A stretch of DNA of 64,000 bases from Jiella sonneratiae (GCF_017353515.1 NZ_JAFMPY010000010.1:124001-188000), one strand, 5' to 3'; numbered from the stretch's first letter, positions 32,431 through 42,364 are shown. Numbers and translations are program-made. Notes: generated from the letters alone by a model not told the origin.

Positions 32431-34633
32431 GCGCGCCCCGCCACCTGCTGCAGCGTCCGGCCGGACGCAGATCGACCGCCGGCCGGCGCGGCTCGAGGGC
32501 GGCACCGAACTCAACGACACCTATGTCGTCGAGGAGCTGCTCGCCGCCGGCGGCATGGGCGAGGTCTATCGCGGCCACAATCTCGTGACGGGAGAAACCG
32601 TCGCGATCAAGGTGATCCTGCCGGAATTCGCCGACGATCCGACCTTCATGCGGCTGTTCAGACGCGAGGCCGAGATGCTGGCGCGGCTGACCCACGATGC
32701 CATCGTCCGCTCCCATGTCATGGCGATCGACCGGCGCCTCGGCCGCCCCTACCTTGCCATGGAGTTCGTCACCGGACGCTCGCTGAAGCAGATCCTCGCC
32801 GAGCGCCGACTGACGCCCGAGCACGTGCGGCGGCTCCTGCTTCGCCTCGCCTCGGGCCTCGAGATCGCCCATCGGGCCGGCATCGTGCATCGCGACCTTT
32901 CTCCGGACAACGTCATCCTGCCGGCGGACGACGTCGACCGCGCCAAGCTGATCGATTTCGGCATCGCCAAGTCCGCGCGGCCCGGCGACAAGACGATCCT
33001 CGGCGACAGTTTCGCCGGCAAGTACAATTTCGTCTCGCCCGAACAGCTCGGCCGTTTCGGCGGCGTGGTGACCGGAAAGTCGGACGTCTACAGCCTCGCC
33101 CTCGTCGCGGTGGCGGCCCTGCGGGGGCGGCCGCTGCCGATGGACGGCAGCGACTACGAGCGGCTGGAAAAACGCAGCCGCGTGCCGGACGTCGCCGACC
33201 TGCCGGAGCCGCTGCGCGGCCTCGTCGCGTCGATGCTGCAGCCCGACCCCGCCGACCGGCCAGCCGACATGGCGGATGTCTGCCTGGCGCTGCACGACAT
33301 GGAGGGCCGGCTCTTCGGCGAGCCCCCCGCCGATCGCGGCTGGCATCCGCGCCGTCTGCGCGCCGTCGAGGCGCGCGGCGCCGCGCCGGGGTCCGGGGCG
33401 GGCGCCGCGTCCCGCCTGCCGCAGCAGGACCCGGAGCCATTTTCACCCGGGCAGGCGGCGCCCGCCGCTGGCGCGAAGCGAAGTGCGGCCGTCGCGAAAC
33501 CCGGCAAGAAGCCGGCGGGCCGGCGCTGGCCGGCCGCCGCCTTCGGCCTGTCGACGGTCTTCGCCGCAGCCGCCGCGGCGCTCCTGTGGCTCTGGCCGGA
33601 CATCCTGCCGTTCGAGAGCGGCCCCACCGGGAACCCCACGGCCGCCGTCGTCGCCGGGGGCGGGACCGCGTCAGACGATGCCGCCTCGGAAGGGACCGCC
33701 GGGATCGGGGCGGGCCAAGCGCCGCCGGGGAACGAGGAGGCGCCGGCGAGGGCCGCCGTCCCTGCGCCGCAGCCTCTCGTGACGCAAGGCGGCGACGCGC
33801 AGCGCGCCGCGCCCGACCGGGCGGCGCCCGACGCGACCGGGGCCGACGACGACCGGCAGGCGATGCTGCGCGAGCCGCCGGCGTCGCCGGGGCAGGGCCG
33901 GCAGAGGCCCGACGCGCCGCCGACGCGCGATCGCCCCGGCGATCCGCTGCGCTTGCCCGATCCGTCGCTTCCCGACAGGATCGAGCCGCCGAAGGACACC
34001 GGCGAGGCCGTCGACGATACCGCGCGGTTCGTCGACTTCATCCAGCGCTTCGACGGCGGCGACTGCTTCTACGCCGTGCCGGCGGACGTGTCCGACACGA
34101 CGGTGAGGATCGAGGCCTATGCGACGGGCCCGGATGTCGCCGCCCGGCTGATGCGGATGTTCAAGGCGCGGTTCGGGATCGAGCCGGACATCGGCATCCG
34201 ACCGGTGGCGCCGCCGCAATGCGCGGCCGTGGACTTCGCCTCCGCCCGCCGCCGGGAGCGTCAAGTCCGCCCGGCGGTCGAACTCGCCGCCGACGTCATA
34301 TCGAGCGGCGAGACCATCGAGGCGAATATCGCCGATATCGGCAGCCGCGCCGTCGTCGTCCTCTTCGTCGACAGTCTCGGCTTCGTCCAGGATGCAAGTT
34401 CCGCCGTCAAGCGTCGGGGCGACGATGCCCGGCTGAAGCTCTACTTCCGTCTGAAGCGCCAGGCCCCGGAGCGACAGCTGATGGTGGTCCTCACCGCGGA
34501 GGCGCCCTTCGCCGCGCTCTTGCCGGAACTTCCGGCGCCGGCACGCGCGGTGTTTCCGCGGCTGGACGAGCGGCTGAAGCGGGAGGGGCGGTCGGTCGCC
34601 GTCGGTCTGAGGCCCTTCCGCATCGACGAATAG
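32423..34633 (+). CDS. ppkA: PpkA-type Ser/Thr kinase of type VI secretion
   Basis: A 736-residue membrane kinase. The ATG overlaps the pppA stop by eight bases, after CGGGAG. The kinase domain (about 33-290) has LLAAGGMGEVYRG, VAIKVI (catalytic lysine), HRDLSPDNVIL, LIDFGIAK and the FVSPEQLG activation segment end. A Pro/Ala/Arg-rich linker leads to one membrane helix near 371-394. A long disordered Ala/Pro/Asp stretch follows, then a folded C-terminal periplasmic region from about 530 (RFVDFIQRFDGGDCFYAVPA onwards) of the kind attached to T6SS kinases. It should phosphorylate Fha or TssL to switch on secretion. It is the last gene of the operon; its C-terminal ligand is unknown. Confidence 0.9.
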   Translation: MDERAPPPAAASGRTQIDRRPARLEGGTELNDTYVVEELLAAGGMGEVYRGHNLVTGETVAIKVILPEFADDPTFMRLFRREAEMLARLTHDAIVRSHVMAIDRRLGRPYLAMEFVTGRSLKQILAERRLTPEHVRRLLLRLASGLEIAHRAGIVHRDLSPDNVILPADDVDRAKLIDFGIAKSARPGDKTILGDSFAGKYNFVSPEQLGRFGGVVTGKSDVYSLALVAVAALRGRPLPMDGSDYERLEKRSRVPDVADLPEPLRGLVASMLQPDPADRPADMADVCLALHDMEGRLFGEPPADRGWHPRRLRAVEARGAAPGSGAGAASRLPQQDPEPFSPGQAAPAAGAKRSAAVAKPGKKPAGRRWPAAAFGLSTVFAAAAAALLWLWPDILPFESGPTGNPTAAVVAGGGTASDDAASEGTAGIGAGQAPPGNEEAPARAAVPAPQPLVTQGGDAQRAAPDRAAPDATGADDDRQAMLREPPASPGQGRQRPDAPPTRDRPGDPLRLPDPSLPDRIEPPKDTGEAVDDTARFVDFIQRFDGGDCFYAVPADVSDTTVRIEAYATGPDVAARLMRMFKARFGIEPDIGIRPVAPPQCAAVDFASARRRERQVRPAVELAADVISSGETIEANIADIGSRAVVVLFVDSLGFVQDASSAVKRRGDDARLKLYFRLKRQAPERQLMVVLTAEAPFAALLPELPAPARAVFPRLDERLKREGRSVAVGLRPFRIDE

Positions 34634-34797
34634 CCGGACCCGGCGCCCTCGCCGCGGCGACGGCAGAAGCCCGCGGCCGGAGCGCTCCCGCCGCCCCTCG
34701 CCCGTTCGCCTTGCGTTCTTTTTCGATACAAAACGGCGGCCGGCGCCCTATCTCGGGAAGGACGAAAAACCGAAGCTGTCTGGCCCCCTCGACGCCG

Positions 34798-35526
34798 ATG
34801 AAACGACCTCCTGCCATCGACCCGAAGACCCACGCCCTGTTCCTCGACTTCGACGGCACGCTGGTCGAACTCGTCGACGACCCGGAAAAGGTGGGGCTGG
34901 AAGCGCCGCGGATCGATCGCCTGACGGAGATCGCGGCGAGCCTCGACGGTGCGCTCGCCATCGTCAGCGGCCGCCGCATCGCCGATCTCGACCGTTTTCT
35001 TTCCCCGCTGGCCTTCGCGGCCGCGGGGGTGCACGGGCTGGAGCGGCGCCGCGCACCGGGCGGCGCGGTGGAATTTCTGATGCAGCCGGAAGCCCTCGAT
35101 CCGATCCGCGACGCCCTCGCACCGACGCTCGAGGAGAACCGCCGGCTGTCGCTCGAGGACAAGGGCACCGCCCTCGTCCTCCACTATCGCACCGCGCCGG
35201 ACCTCGCCGAGGTGGCGAAGGCGGTGATGCGCAAGGCGGCGGGAGGGCGCGACGACCTCGTGGTGATGGAGGGCGACAACATCGTCGAGGTGCATCCGTC
35301 CGGCATGGACAAGGGCCGGGCGCTCGAAGAGTTCATGACGGCGGCGCCCTTTGCCGGGCGCGTCCCGGTCTATCTCGGCGACGACACCACGGACGAGTTC
35401 GCGCTGAAGACCGTCGCCGCGATGGGCGGCCTCGCCGTCAAGGTGGGAACCAAGCCGAGTGTCGCCGATCATCGCCTCGCCGACGTCGCCGACGTCCATC
35501 ACTGGCTCGACGTCTGCGGCGTCTGA
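34798..35526 (+). CDS. otsB: Trehalose-6-phosphate phosphatase
   Basis: A 242-residue HAD-superfamily phosphatase. Motif I is LFLDFDGTLVEL (nucleophile aspartate near residue 17), motif II is AIVSGRRIADLDRF, GVHGLERR is the trehalose phosphatase signature, and PVYLGDDTTDEFAL carries the motif IV aspartates. It dephosphorylates trehalose-6-phosphate to the compatible solute trehalose. The ATG is 164 bases after ppkA, and otsA follows after 54 bases, so otsBA form an operon of their own. The start lacks a strong ribosome site but gives the usual N terminus. Confidence 0.93.
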   Translation: MKRPPAIDPKTHALFLDFDGTLVELVDDPEKVGLEAPRIDRLTEIAASLDGALAIVSGRRIADLDRFLSPLAFAAAGVHGLERRRAPGGAVEFLMQPEALDPIRDALAPTLEENRRLSLEDKGTALVLHYRTAPDLAEVAKAVMRKAAGGRDDLVVMEGDNIVEVHPSGMDKGRALEEFMTAAPFAGRVPVYLGDDTTDEFALKTVAAMGGLAVKVGTKPSVADHRLADVADVHHWLDVCGV

Positions 35527-35580
35527 AGAAGGACCGGCCGGCATCGGTCCGGCCGGCCAGAACCGAGAGGAAGGGAGACA

Positions 35581-37017
35581 ATGGCTGAGGGGCATCGCCG
35601 TCTGGTCGCCGTATCGAACCGCGTCGGACCGCTGAACGACGAGGGCAAGGCGGGCGGTCTCGCCGTCGGCCTGTCCGACGCGCTGAAGCGCCGCGGCGGC
35701 CTGTGGTTCGGCTGGAGCGGCAACACCACCGCCAACGGCACCTTCGGCGAGGCGGTGACCGAGGTCGAGGGCGACGTCGCGATGACGACGATCGACATGA
35801 GCGAGGAGGAACTCGACGGCTTCTACTTCGGCTATGCCAACCGCTCGCTCTGGCCGCTGCTCCACTACCGGCTCGACCTCGCCGAATTCGACCGCCAGTC
35901 GGACCGCATCTACCGAAGCGTCAACCAGCGCTTCGCGGCGCGGCTGGCGCCGCTGCTCGAAGACGACGACCTCGTCTGGATCCACGACTACCATTTCTTC
36001 TATCTCGGCTCGGAACTGCGCCAGTGCGGCTTTACCGGCAAGATCGGCTATTTCCTGCACATCCCCTTCTGCGCGCCGGAGATCTTCACCGCCCTGCCGG
36101 CCAGCCACGACATCGTGCGCTCGATGCTCGCCTACGACGTGATCGGCTTCCAGACCGACACCGACCGGCGCAACTTCGCGAATTTCTGCGTGCGCGAGCT
36201 CGGCGGCGAGAAGCTGCCCGGCCATCGCGTCAGGGTCGGCCAGCGGACGGTCGTCGCCGACAGCTTTCCGATCGGCATCGACGCCCCGGGCTATGCGCGC
36301 TTCGCCGTCTCGCCGGAGGCCGGCGAGCACGAGGAGATGGTGCGCGAGATCGCCGGCGACCGGCTGCAGATCATCGGCGTCGACCGCATGGACTATTCGA
36401 AGGGCCTCGTCGAGCGCTTCCGCGGCTTCGAGCGGCTGCTCGAGGAATATCCGGAAAACCGCGGCACGGTGCAGTTCCTGCAGGTGGCGCCGCTGTCACG
36501 CTCCGAGCTCGACGCCTATGTCGAGCTGAGGCGCGAGCTCGAGGAACTCGCCGGCCACATCAACGGCCGCTTCGCGACGCTCGACTGGACGCCGCTGCAG
36601 ATCATGACCCGCGGCTTCACCCGCCGGGCGCTGGCCGGGATCTACCGGGCGGCGCGCGTCTGCCTGGTGACGCCGCTGCGCGACGGGATGAATCTCGTCG
36701 CTAAGGAATATGTCGCGGCGCAGGATCCGGAAGATCCAGGGGTGCTCGTCCTGTCGCGCTTTGCCGGGGCGCGCTCGGAGCTCAAGGATGCGCTGGTGGT
36801 CAATCCCTATTCGACCGACGACGTCGCGCGGGCCCTGCAGCGGGCGCTGACCATGCCGCTCGACGAACGCAGGCGTCGCTGGGAGCAGATGCGCGAGGCC
36901 GTCTTCCACGGCACCGCGGCGCATTGGTGCGACAGTTTCCTCGACCGGCTGGCAGGTGTCGAGAGCGAGGAAGACGGACCCGCCGCCGAGGCAGCTGTCG
37001 AGGCGCATCCTTCATAG
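35581..37017 (+). CDS. otsA: Trehalose-6-phosphate synthase
   Basis: A 478-residue GT20 glycosyltransferase of normal length, with GAGGAAGGGAGACA before the ATG. Conserved elements are [78 protein letters not shown] (donor-site arginine and lysine), [18 protein letters not shown] and [12 protein letters not shown]. It joins UDP-glucose and glucose-6-phosphate, and OtsB completes trehalose. With the opgGIHC genes the window carries two osmoprotection systems. A dispersed palindromic element begins exactly at its stop codon. Confidence 0.95.
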   Translation: MAEGHRRLVAVSNRVGPLNDEGKAGGLAVGLSDALKRRGGLWFGWSGNTTANGTFGEAVTEVEGDVAMTTIDMSEEELDGFYFGYANRSLWPLLHYRLDLAEFDRQSDRIYRSVNQRFAARLAPLLEDDDLVWIHDYHFFYLGSELRQCGFTGKIGYFLHIPFCAPEIFTALPASHDIVRSMLAYDVIGFQTDTDRRNFANFCVRELGGEKLPGHRVRVGQRTVVADSFPIGIDAPGYARFAVSPEAGEHEEMVREIAGDRLQIIGVDRMDYSKGLVERFRGFERLLEEYPENRGTVQFLQVAPLSRSELDAYVELRRELEELAGHINGRFATLDWTPLQIMTRGFTRRALAGIYRAARVCLVTPLRDGMNLVAKEYVAAQDPEDPGVLVLSRFAGARSELKDALVVNPYSTDDVARALQRALTMPLDERRRRWEQMREAVFHGTAAHWCDSFLDRLAGVESEEDGPAAEAAVEAHPS

Positions 37018-37104
37018 AGCGGGATGAAACGAGCGTCGCTCATCCTCCCGCTCCATCTTCCTGTCTGAGCATGCTCTCTTCCGAAAACCTTTTCGGGATC
37101 ATGC
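37017..37104. repeat. Dispersed intergenic palindromic element, copy 1
   Basis: The stretch begins GAGCGGGATGAAACGAGC, returns as GCTCATCCTCCCGCTCC (hairpin 37017-37054), and continues with CGAAAACC...TTCGGGATCATGCT. A closely related copy lies at 47880-47980. Both are in gaps downstream of genes. Mosaic palindromes ending in a 'CCGGGATCATGCTC'-like tail are common in Rhizobiales intergenic DNA. Confidence 0.7.
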
Positions 37105-37149
37105 TTGACGGCCTCGTCCGGCGCACCGCGGACCGATGCAGGCGGCGCT

Positions 37150-38313
37150 TCACGCCTGCGGCGACGCGCCTTCGCGCCGGCCGCCGATGGCGACCAGCAA
37201 TGCCGCCAGCGCCAGCACGAGAACGGCGGCCGAGGCGGCGAGCGGCAAGGTGTAGTCGCCGGCGCCGGAGACGAGATATCCCGCCGCCAGCGGCCCGAGC
37301 ATCTGGCCGAGGCCGAAGCCGGCGGTGAGCACGGCGAAGCCGCGCCCGCCGAGGCCGTGGCGGCCGAGCGGCATGGTCAGCGTCGTGATCGCGATGAAGG
37401 TGCCGCCGAACAGGATCGCCGCGAGGATCGCAGCGGCCGGGGCGCCGCTCACCACCGGCAGCATGACGCCGACGATCTGCGCGACGTAAGCGAGAGCGAG
37501 GGCGCTCGCAAAGCCGATGCGCTCGGCGACCCGGCCCCACAGGAGACAGCTCGGCAGGACGGCGATGCCGGTGACGATCCACACCCAGTCGCCGAGGGCC
37601 TCGATGCCGGGACGCGACTTGATCAGCGCGACGATGAAGGTCGCAAAGACCGAATAGCCGAGACCCTCGCAGGTGTAGTTCACGAAGAGCGGCCAGAAGG
37701 GCAGCGGGCGCGGCACGCGCCGGCGCGGATCGGCCGGCCGCCGCGAGACCGGCAGTTCGCGCTCGCGCAGGAACAGGAAGGCGACCGGGACCAGCAGCGC
37801 CGCCAGCGTGCCGACCAGCACCCACAGCGTCGAGGAGCGGAAAGCGTCGACGAGGACGTGGACGATCAGTCCGGACAGGGCGATGCCGGCGCCGACGCCG
37901 CCGAACATCCAGGCGAGGCGGCTTTCCTCGCCGATCCGGGCCAGCTTCTCCGCGACGATGCCGGCCGCCGAGATCATCGCGAAGGCGCTGGCGAGACCCG
38001 ACACGGTGCGCAAGGCGAGCCAGAGCGAAAGATCGTCGGTGACGCCCATCAGGATCGTCGTCAGGACGCTGGCGAGGAGGCCGCCCTGGAAGGCGAGGCG
38101 GCGCGCTCTGCCCCGAGCGGCGAAGGCCGCCAGCATCGACCCGGCGAAATAGCCGGCAAAGTTGGCGCTGGCGATCAGCCCGGCGACGTCGGCTCCGAAG
38201 CCGTATTGGCGCTGCATCAGCGGCAGCAGCGGCGTGTAGAGAAACCGCCCGACGCCCATCACGATGGCGAGGGTCAGGCTTCCTCCGAGGAGAAGCTTGG
38301 TCGTGGCGTGCAT
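37150..38313 (-). CDS. YbfB/YjiJ-family MFS transporter
   Basis: A 387-residue inner-membrane protein with about twelve helices. The N-terminal LAIVMGVGRFLYTPLLPLMQ is the YbfB/YjiJ signature (G-G-R-F-Y-T-P-LLP), followed by ANFAGYFAGSMLAAF and RTVSGLASAFAMISAAG. The family contains putative exporters whose substrates are mostly unknown. The ATG at 38313 faces the polyphosphate kinase gene divergently, with about 190 bases between them. No regulator is attached. Confidence 0.85.
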   Translation of the reverse strand: MHATTKLLLGGSLTLAIVMGVGRFLYTPLLPLMQRQYGFGADVAGLIASANFAGYFAGSMLAAFAARGRARRLAFQGGLLASVLTTILMGVTDDLSLWLALRTVSGLASAFAMISAAGIVAEKLARIGEESRLAWMFGGVGAGIALSGLIVHVLVDAFRSSTLWVLVGTLAALLVPVAFLFLRERELPVSRRPADPRRRVPRPLPFWPLFVNYTCEGLGYSVFATFIVALIKSRPGIEALGDWVWIVTGIAVLPSCLLWGRVAERIGFASALALAYVAQIVGVMLPVVSGAPAAAILAAILFGGTFIAITTLTMPLGRHGLGGRGFAVLTAGFGLGQMLGPLAAGYLVSGAGDYTLPLAASAAVLVLALAALLVAIGGRREGASPQA

Positions 38314-38501
38314 TGGGTCTGACAGACTTTCGCCGGGCGGCGATTCGAAAAGGGGGTGGTTGCGCCCCTGCTTCGCACGTGGCCGCGGGCGGCGCCAGAA
38401 CCATATCCCCTTGCATCGTGGATGGACGCATCGGCGACGGCCGAAGCGTTTTGCCGGAAAACGGTCCTGCCCGGCCGGCGGAAAGGCTCAAGGGGGTGCA
38501 G

Positions 38502-39275
38502 GTGAAGCTGAAGCAGCTCGACATGACGGCGAAGATCGACGACGCCGACTACGACCACCGCATGGAAGAGCTGCTGAAGCGCTTCCAGGCGATCCACCAG
38601 GCCTATCTCGTCCAGCGCCAGAAGGCGGTGGTGGTCTTCGAAGGCTGGGATGCGGCGGGCAAGGGCGGGACGATCCGTCGGATGTCGTCGGTGATGGATC
38701 CGCGCGGGCTGAAGGTCTGGCCGATCGGCGCGCCGAACGAGAGCGAGCGCACCCGCCACTATCTCGCGCGCTTCTTCGAGCGGCTGCCGCAGGCCAAGGA
38801 GATCGCCGTCTTCGACCGCTCCTGGTACGGCCGCGTCCTCGTCGAGCGGGTGGAGGAACTCACCGACGAAAAGTCCTGGCGCCGGGCCTATGGCGAGATC
38901 AACGCCTTCGAAAAGATGCTCGCCGAAAACGGCACCCGGATCGCCAAGGTGTTTCTCTACATCGATCCGGACGAGCAGCTGAAGCGCTTCGAGAAGCGCC
39001 TCTCCGACCCGCTGAAGCGCTGGAAGCTCACCTATGAGGACTTCCGCAACCGCGACAAGTGGGGCCTTTATGTCGATGCGGTGGACGACATGCTGGCACG
39101 CACCGACACCGCCGATGCGCCGTGGCACGTGGTTGCCGCCAACCAGAAGAAATACGCCCGGATCTCGGCCCTGACCCACATCGCCGAGCGCCTCTCCGAG
39201 GGCGTCGATCTGACGCCGCCGCAGCCCGATGCCGGGCTGGAGGAGCGGTTCAAGCGCGAGAAGAAGGCCGCGTGA
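38502..39275 (+). CDS. ppk2: PPK2-family polyphosphate kinase
   Basis: A 257-residue P-loop kinase. It has Walker A FEGWDAAGKGGTIRRM (about residues 46-61), the lid region PNESERTRHYLARFF, the Walker B/catalytic segment FDRSWYGRVLVERVEEL, and WKLTYEDFRNRDKWGLYVDA near the C terminus. All are characteristic of PPK2. It moves phosphate between polyphosphate and nucleoside mono- or diphosphates; the subclass is not certain. The GTG after AGGGGG is taken as start, with a GTG six bases upstream and an ATG 21 bases downstream as alternatives. Confidence 0.86.
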   Translation: MKLKQLDMTAKIDDADYDHRMEELLKRFQAIHQAYLVQRQKAVVVFEGWDAAGKGGTIRRMSSVMDPRGLKVWPIGAPNESERTRHYLARFFERLPQAKEIAVFDRSWYGRVLVERVEELTDEKSWRRAYGEINAFEKMLAENGTRIAKVFLYIDPDEQLKRFEKRLSDPLKRWKLTYEDFRNRDKWGLYVDAVDDMLARTDTADAPWHVVAANQKKYARISALTHIAERLSEGVDLTPPQPDAGLEERFKREKKAA

Positions 39276-39362
39276 CGTCGCAACGAGGCCGGAGCGGCCG
39301 CCCGGACGGGGCGGCCGCGTGCGCGGTGCCGACCCTGCCTTACGCGGTGGCCGGCCGCCGCC

Positions 39363-42185
39363 TCACCGCAGCCGGCTCTGGGCGGCGCCGGGATCGGCGA
39401 CCTTCGGGTCGATGACCGAGATCCGCTGCATCATGCCGTTGTCCTCGTGTTCGAGGATGTGGCAGTGCAACACGAAGGTCGCGGGGTCGAGCCGCGCCGG
39501 ATCCGCCGGATCCGGGAAGGACGCGAACTGGCCGCCGGAAAACGCCATGTCGAGCTGGATCATGCCGCTCTCGTCGCCGGCCGCACCGTCGCCGCGGCAG
39601 GACTTGCCCTTCGGATCGAGACTGAAGCGATGCACCGCCCCCTCCTCGTGCGACACCGGCTCGACCTCGGTGAAGATGTCGCTGCACGTGTCGGTGCCGC
39701 GCGGCACGATGATCGTGTCGTGCTGCAAATCGACGGTCTGGGTGTTGATGGCGAGGCTCGCCGGGATTTCCACGGCGTCGAGCGGCGAGGGCGCGCGGTA
39801 GAATAGCGCGCCCGACTTCGGATCGCGGCGAACCCGGTACTTCAGCTGGTGGATGTGGAAGTTGTGGACCTCCGGCGAGAGGTTGACGAGCTCCCAGGTC
39901 TCGGCCGCGTCCGGACTGTCGACCTTGTAGGCGCAGGGGCCGGCCGCCGGATCGAAGGTCGAGAGCGTGACCGGCACGACCGGCCTGCCGCCGGAATAGT
40001 CGATGGTCTGGCCCTTGCCGTTCCACTCCTGGCCTGTCGCCTGGTTGAGGAAGGTCTCCCCGAGCAGGAAGAACTCGCCGTCGGGGGTCTCCTGGATGCC
40101 GAAATAGATGCGGCGGACGATCTCCTGGTCGGGATGGGCCTTCTGTTCCAGCGACCAGCGTTCGAGGCCGGCGAGGTCGGAGCAGAAATTTGCCGGCGAG
40201 GCTTCATATGTCGGCGCGTAGCGGCTGGCTCCCGGCTGCCGTGCCGTTTCCTGGGCCTTTTCCTGCAAGGTCGCGATGCGGCTCTGGTTGCGGCGCAGCG
40301 TCTCGCGCTGGGGCATCGCCTGCGGCTGGATGCGGAAGACGCCGGCGAGCCGATCGTCGAGTGACGCCTCCCGGGCGGGCGCCGCCCGGCCCGGGGCGCT
40401 CTCGTTGCGGGCGACGAGGGCGGTTCCGGCCGGCGCGGCCTGCGCCGGCGCCGCAGCGGGCGCGTTGGCGAGGAAATGCACCCTGGCGAGGGCGATCCGC
40501 GGCCAGGTGTCGGCGCTGTCCCTGGTGAAGCCCGCCTGGAACGGCCCGGCGACGAGCTGATAGGTGAGATCCGCCTCCGGCTGCGGGCTGACGATGCCGA
40601 GTTCGGCGCGGCTGCCGGGCATCAGCAGGATCTCCTCGGTCTGCGGCGCCGCGAGCGCGTCGCTGCCGCCGGTTCCGGCATTCGCGTCGAGATGCACCGG
40701 CGTCGCGCCGTCCATCTGCAGGACGGCGAACTTCAGATTGCCGAGATTGGTCCGGCCGGACGGTGAAATCTCGCTCAGGCGCAGCCGGTAGGTGATGTTC
40801 GCCGAGGCGTTCTGGATCCGCCAGACCTCGCTTGCCCCCGGCGCGACGGTGATGTCCGGATAGTCCTGGCCGTTGACGGTGAACACCCAGGCGCCCTCGG
40901 AAACGTCGAGCGGCGTCTCCTCACCGCTCGCCTTCAGCTTGACGGTCAGCCGCATGTCCTCGGCGCCCGCGGCCGGGGCGCTCTTGCGCGCGTCCGGCAG
41001 TTCGCAGCGCCCGATATTGTCGAGACTGGTCTTGTTGTCGCCGCAGAAATCCGGGGCCTGATCGGCGAAATGGACGAAATGCCCGCCCGAATTCGGCGTC
41101 CTGACGATCTGCATGTCCTTCAAGAGCAGGTTGCGCGCCGGCAGCGAGGCGCCGCCCGGCAGCTCTGCCGTCTTCAGGTCGTCGGCCGCGTCGATCACCG
41201 CCATCTGGGCCATGCCGGCCGAGACCTGCGCCTTGGCGATGCCGTGGATGTGCGGGTGGATCCAGTTGACGCCCTGCGGATGAGGCCCGCCGGACCCGTC
41301 CATGGCGATGTCGTAGTCGGTCAGCTTCTTGCCGCAGACGAAGATGTCGTCGCCATAGACGAGATTGCCGCCCGCGTCCTTGCGGACGTCCGGCTGCACC
41401 AGGAAGCCGTGCATGTGGAGATTGGCGAGCTCGAGCGTCGATACCCAGCCGCTGTCCGGATTCCAGCGGCTGAAGGCCATGCAGTGCCCGGCCGGCGCCG
41501 CGCCGCCGTCCGCCGTCCGCTCGAAGGTTCCGCGGTCGGCGGGGGAGGGCTCCGGCACCGGCACCGGCCTGCCCCTTTCGGATGCTCGGCCCGACCGCGC
41601 GGCGGCCGGTGAGGGCGCGCCCATGATCTCGGAGTTGACGTCCGCCGCGGCGTTCGCCGCGGTGTCGGCCTCGCGCCGCAAGGCGTCGTGGTTCTCCGGC
41701 GCGGCCGGGACGACGCCGATCGTGCCGGTCCCGCCGGCCTCGGCGGTCCCGGCCGTCTCGCCCGGCCGATCGCCAGCCGCATGGGCGTGGTTCATGCCGG
41801 ACATGCCGCCCGGCCCGGACATCGCCGCCGGCGCGGGATCGCTCTCGTCGAAGCGCAGATGCACCTTGAACCTGCCGTCAGGCTTCAAACCGATGAGCGC
41901 TCCGGCATAGGGATCGGCGCAGCCCGCCGCGGCGACGTCGTCGACCGGGCAGACGGTGAGGGTCTGGACGCCGTGGACCTCCCGCGGATTGGACGGATCG
42001 GCCGTCGGCATCTCGATCGTCTGGCCGTTGCGGACGAACATCCAGAGTTCGGTGTCGGCGCCGCGCGCCGTGAAGGTCGTCAATTCCTTCAGTTCCGCAC
42101 CGAAGCTCGAGGCTACCGACATCGAAATGACGCAAAGTTCTGCAGCAACAAATATTGTTGTTGACTTCAAAAGTCCAGTTTTCAT
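39363..42185 (-). CDS. Large secreted multicopper oxidase
   Basis: A 940-residue protein, much longer than a typical 500-residue laccase. A signal peptide (about 1-29) precedes cupredoxin domains carrying all four copper motifs in order: LHMHGF (about 255), WIHPHIHG (about 310), VHNFHIHQ (about 773) and HCHILEHEDNGMM (about 905), the last with the type 1 copper cysteine. The extra length lies in two disordered Ala/Pro/Gly-rich inserts (about 120-225 and 560-620), one with a methionine/histidine-rich MSGMNHAHAAGD segment that could bind copper. It should oxidise metals or phenolics in the periplasm. It lies downstream of a two-component system on the same strand. Its ribosome site is in a hairpin loop. 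Confidence 0.87.
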   Translation of the reverse strand: MKTGLLKSTTIFVAAELCVISMSVASSFGAELKELTTFTARGADTELWMFVRNGQTIEMPTADPSNPREVHGVQTLTVCPVDDVAAAGCADPYAGALIGLKPDGRFKVHLRFDESDPAPAAMSGPGGMSGMNHAHAAGDRPGETAGTAEAGGTGTIGVVPAAPENHDALRREADTAANAAADVNSEIMGAPSPAAARSGRASERGRPVPVPEPSPADRGTFERTADGGAAPAGHCMAFSRWNPDSGWVSTLELANLHMHGFLVQPDVRKDAGGNLVYGDDIFVCGKKLTDYDIAMDGSGGPHPQGVNWIHPHIHGIAKAQVSAGMAQMAVIDAADDLKTAELPGGASLPARNLLLKDMQIVRTPNSGGHFVHFADQAPDFCGDNKTSLDNIGRCELPDARKSAPAAGAEDMRLTVKLKASGEETPLDVSEGAWVFTVNGQDYPDITVAPGASEVWRIQNASANITYRLRLSEISPSGRTNLGNLKFAVLQMDGATPVHLDANAGTGGSDALAAPQTEEILLMPGSRAELGIVSPQPEADLTYQLVAGPFQAGFTRDSADTWPRIALARVHFLANAPAAAPAQAAPAGTALVARNESAPGRAAPAREASLDDRLAGVFRIQPQAMPQRETLRRNQSRIATLQEKAQETARQPGASRYAPTYEASPANFCSDLAGLERWSLEQKAHPDQEIVRRIYFGIQETPDGEFFLLGETFLNQATGQEWNGKGQTIDYSGGRPVVPVTLSTFDPAAGPCAYKVDSPDAAETWELVNLSPEVHNFHIHQLKYRVRRDPKSGALFYRAPSPLDAVEIPASLAINTQTVDLQHDTIIVPRGTDTCSDIFTEVEPVSHEEGAVHRFSLDPKGKSCRGDGAAGDESGMIQLDMAFSGGQFASFPDPADPARLDPATFVLHCHILEHEDNGMMQRISVIDPKVADPGAAQSRLR

Positions 42186-42205
42186 TTCGGATCCTCTTCC
42201 GAAAT
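42184..42205 (-). promoter_or_regulatory. Hairpin presenting the ribosome site of the multicopper oxidase gene
   Basis: Read on the coding strand, ATTTCGGA pairs exactly with TCCGAAAT around the six-base loop AGAGGA, which is the Shine-Dalgarno sequence. The A and T of the start ATG close the stem. Such an arrangement can modulate translation through folding or a bound protein. The pairing is seen; the control role is inference. Confidence 0.5.
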
Positions 42206-42364
42206 CACACGCCCGGCGGATATCTATTGCGCCCCGTCAATAAAAATCAATGCGCGACATGCCGCAGCGTCAGGCCGAGGCGGGCAGGCGCGCAGCGGGG
42301 CGACGTGGCGTGGGGAAGGGGCGGGTGCGAGGCGCGGCGGAGCGTCGCCGGCCGCATGTGTCGG

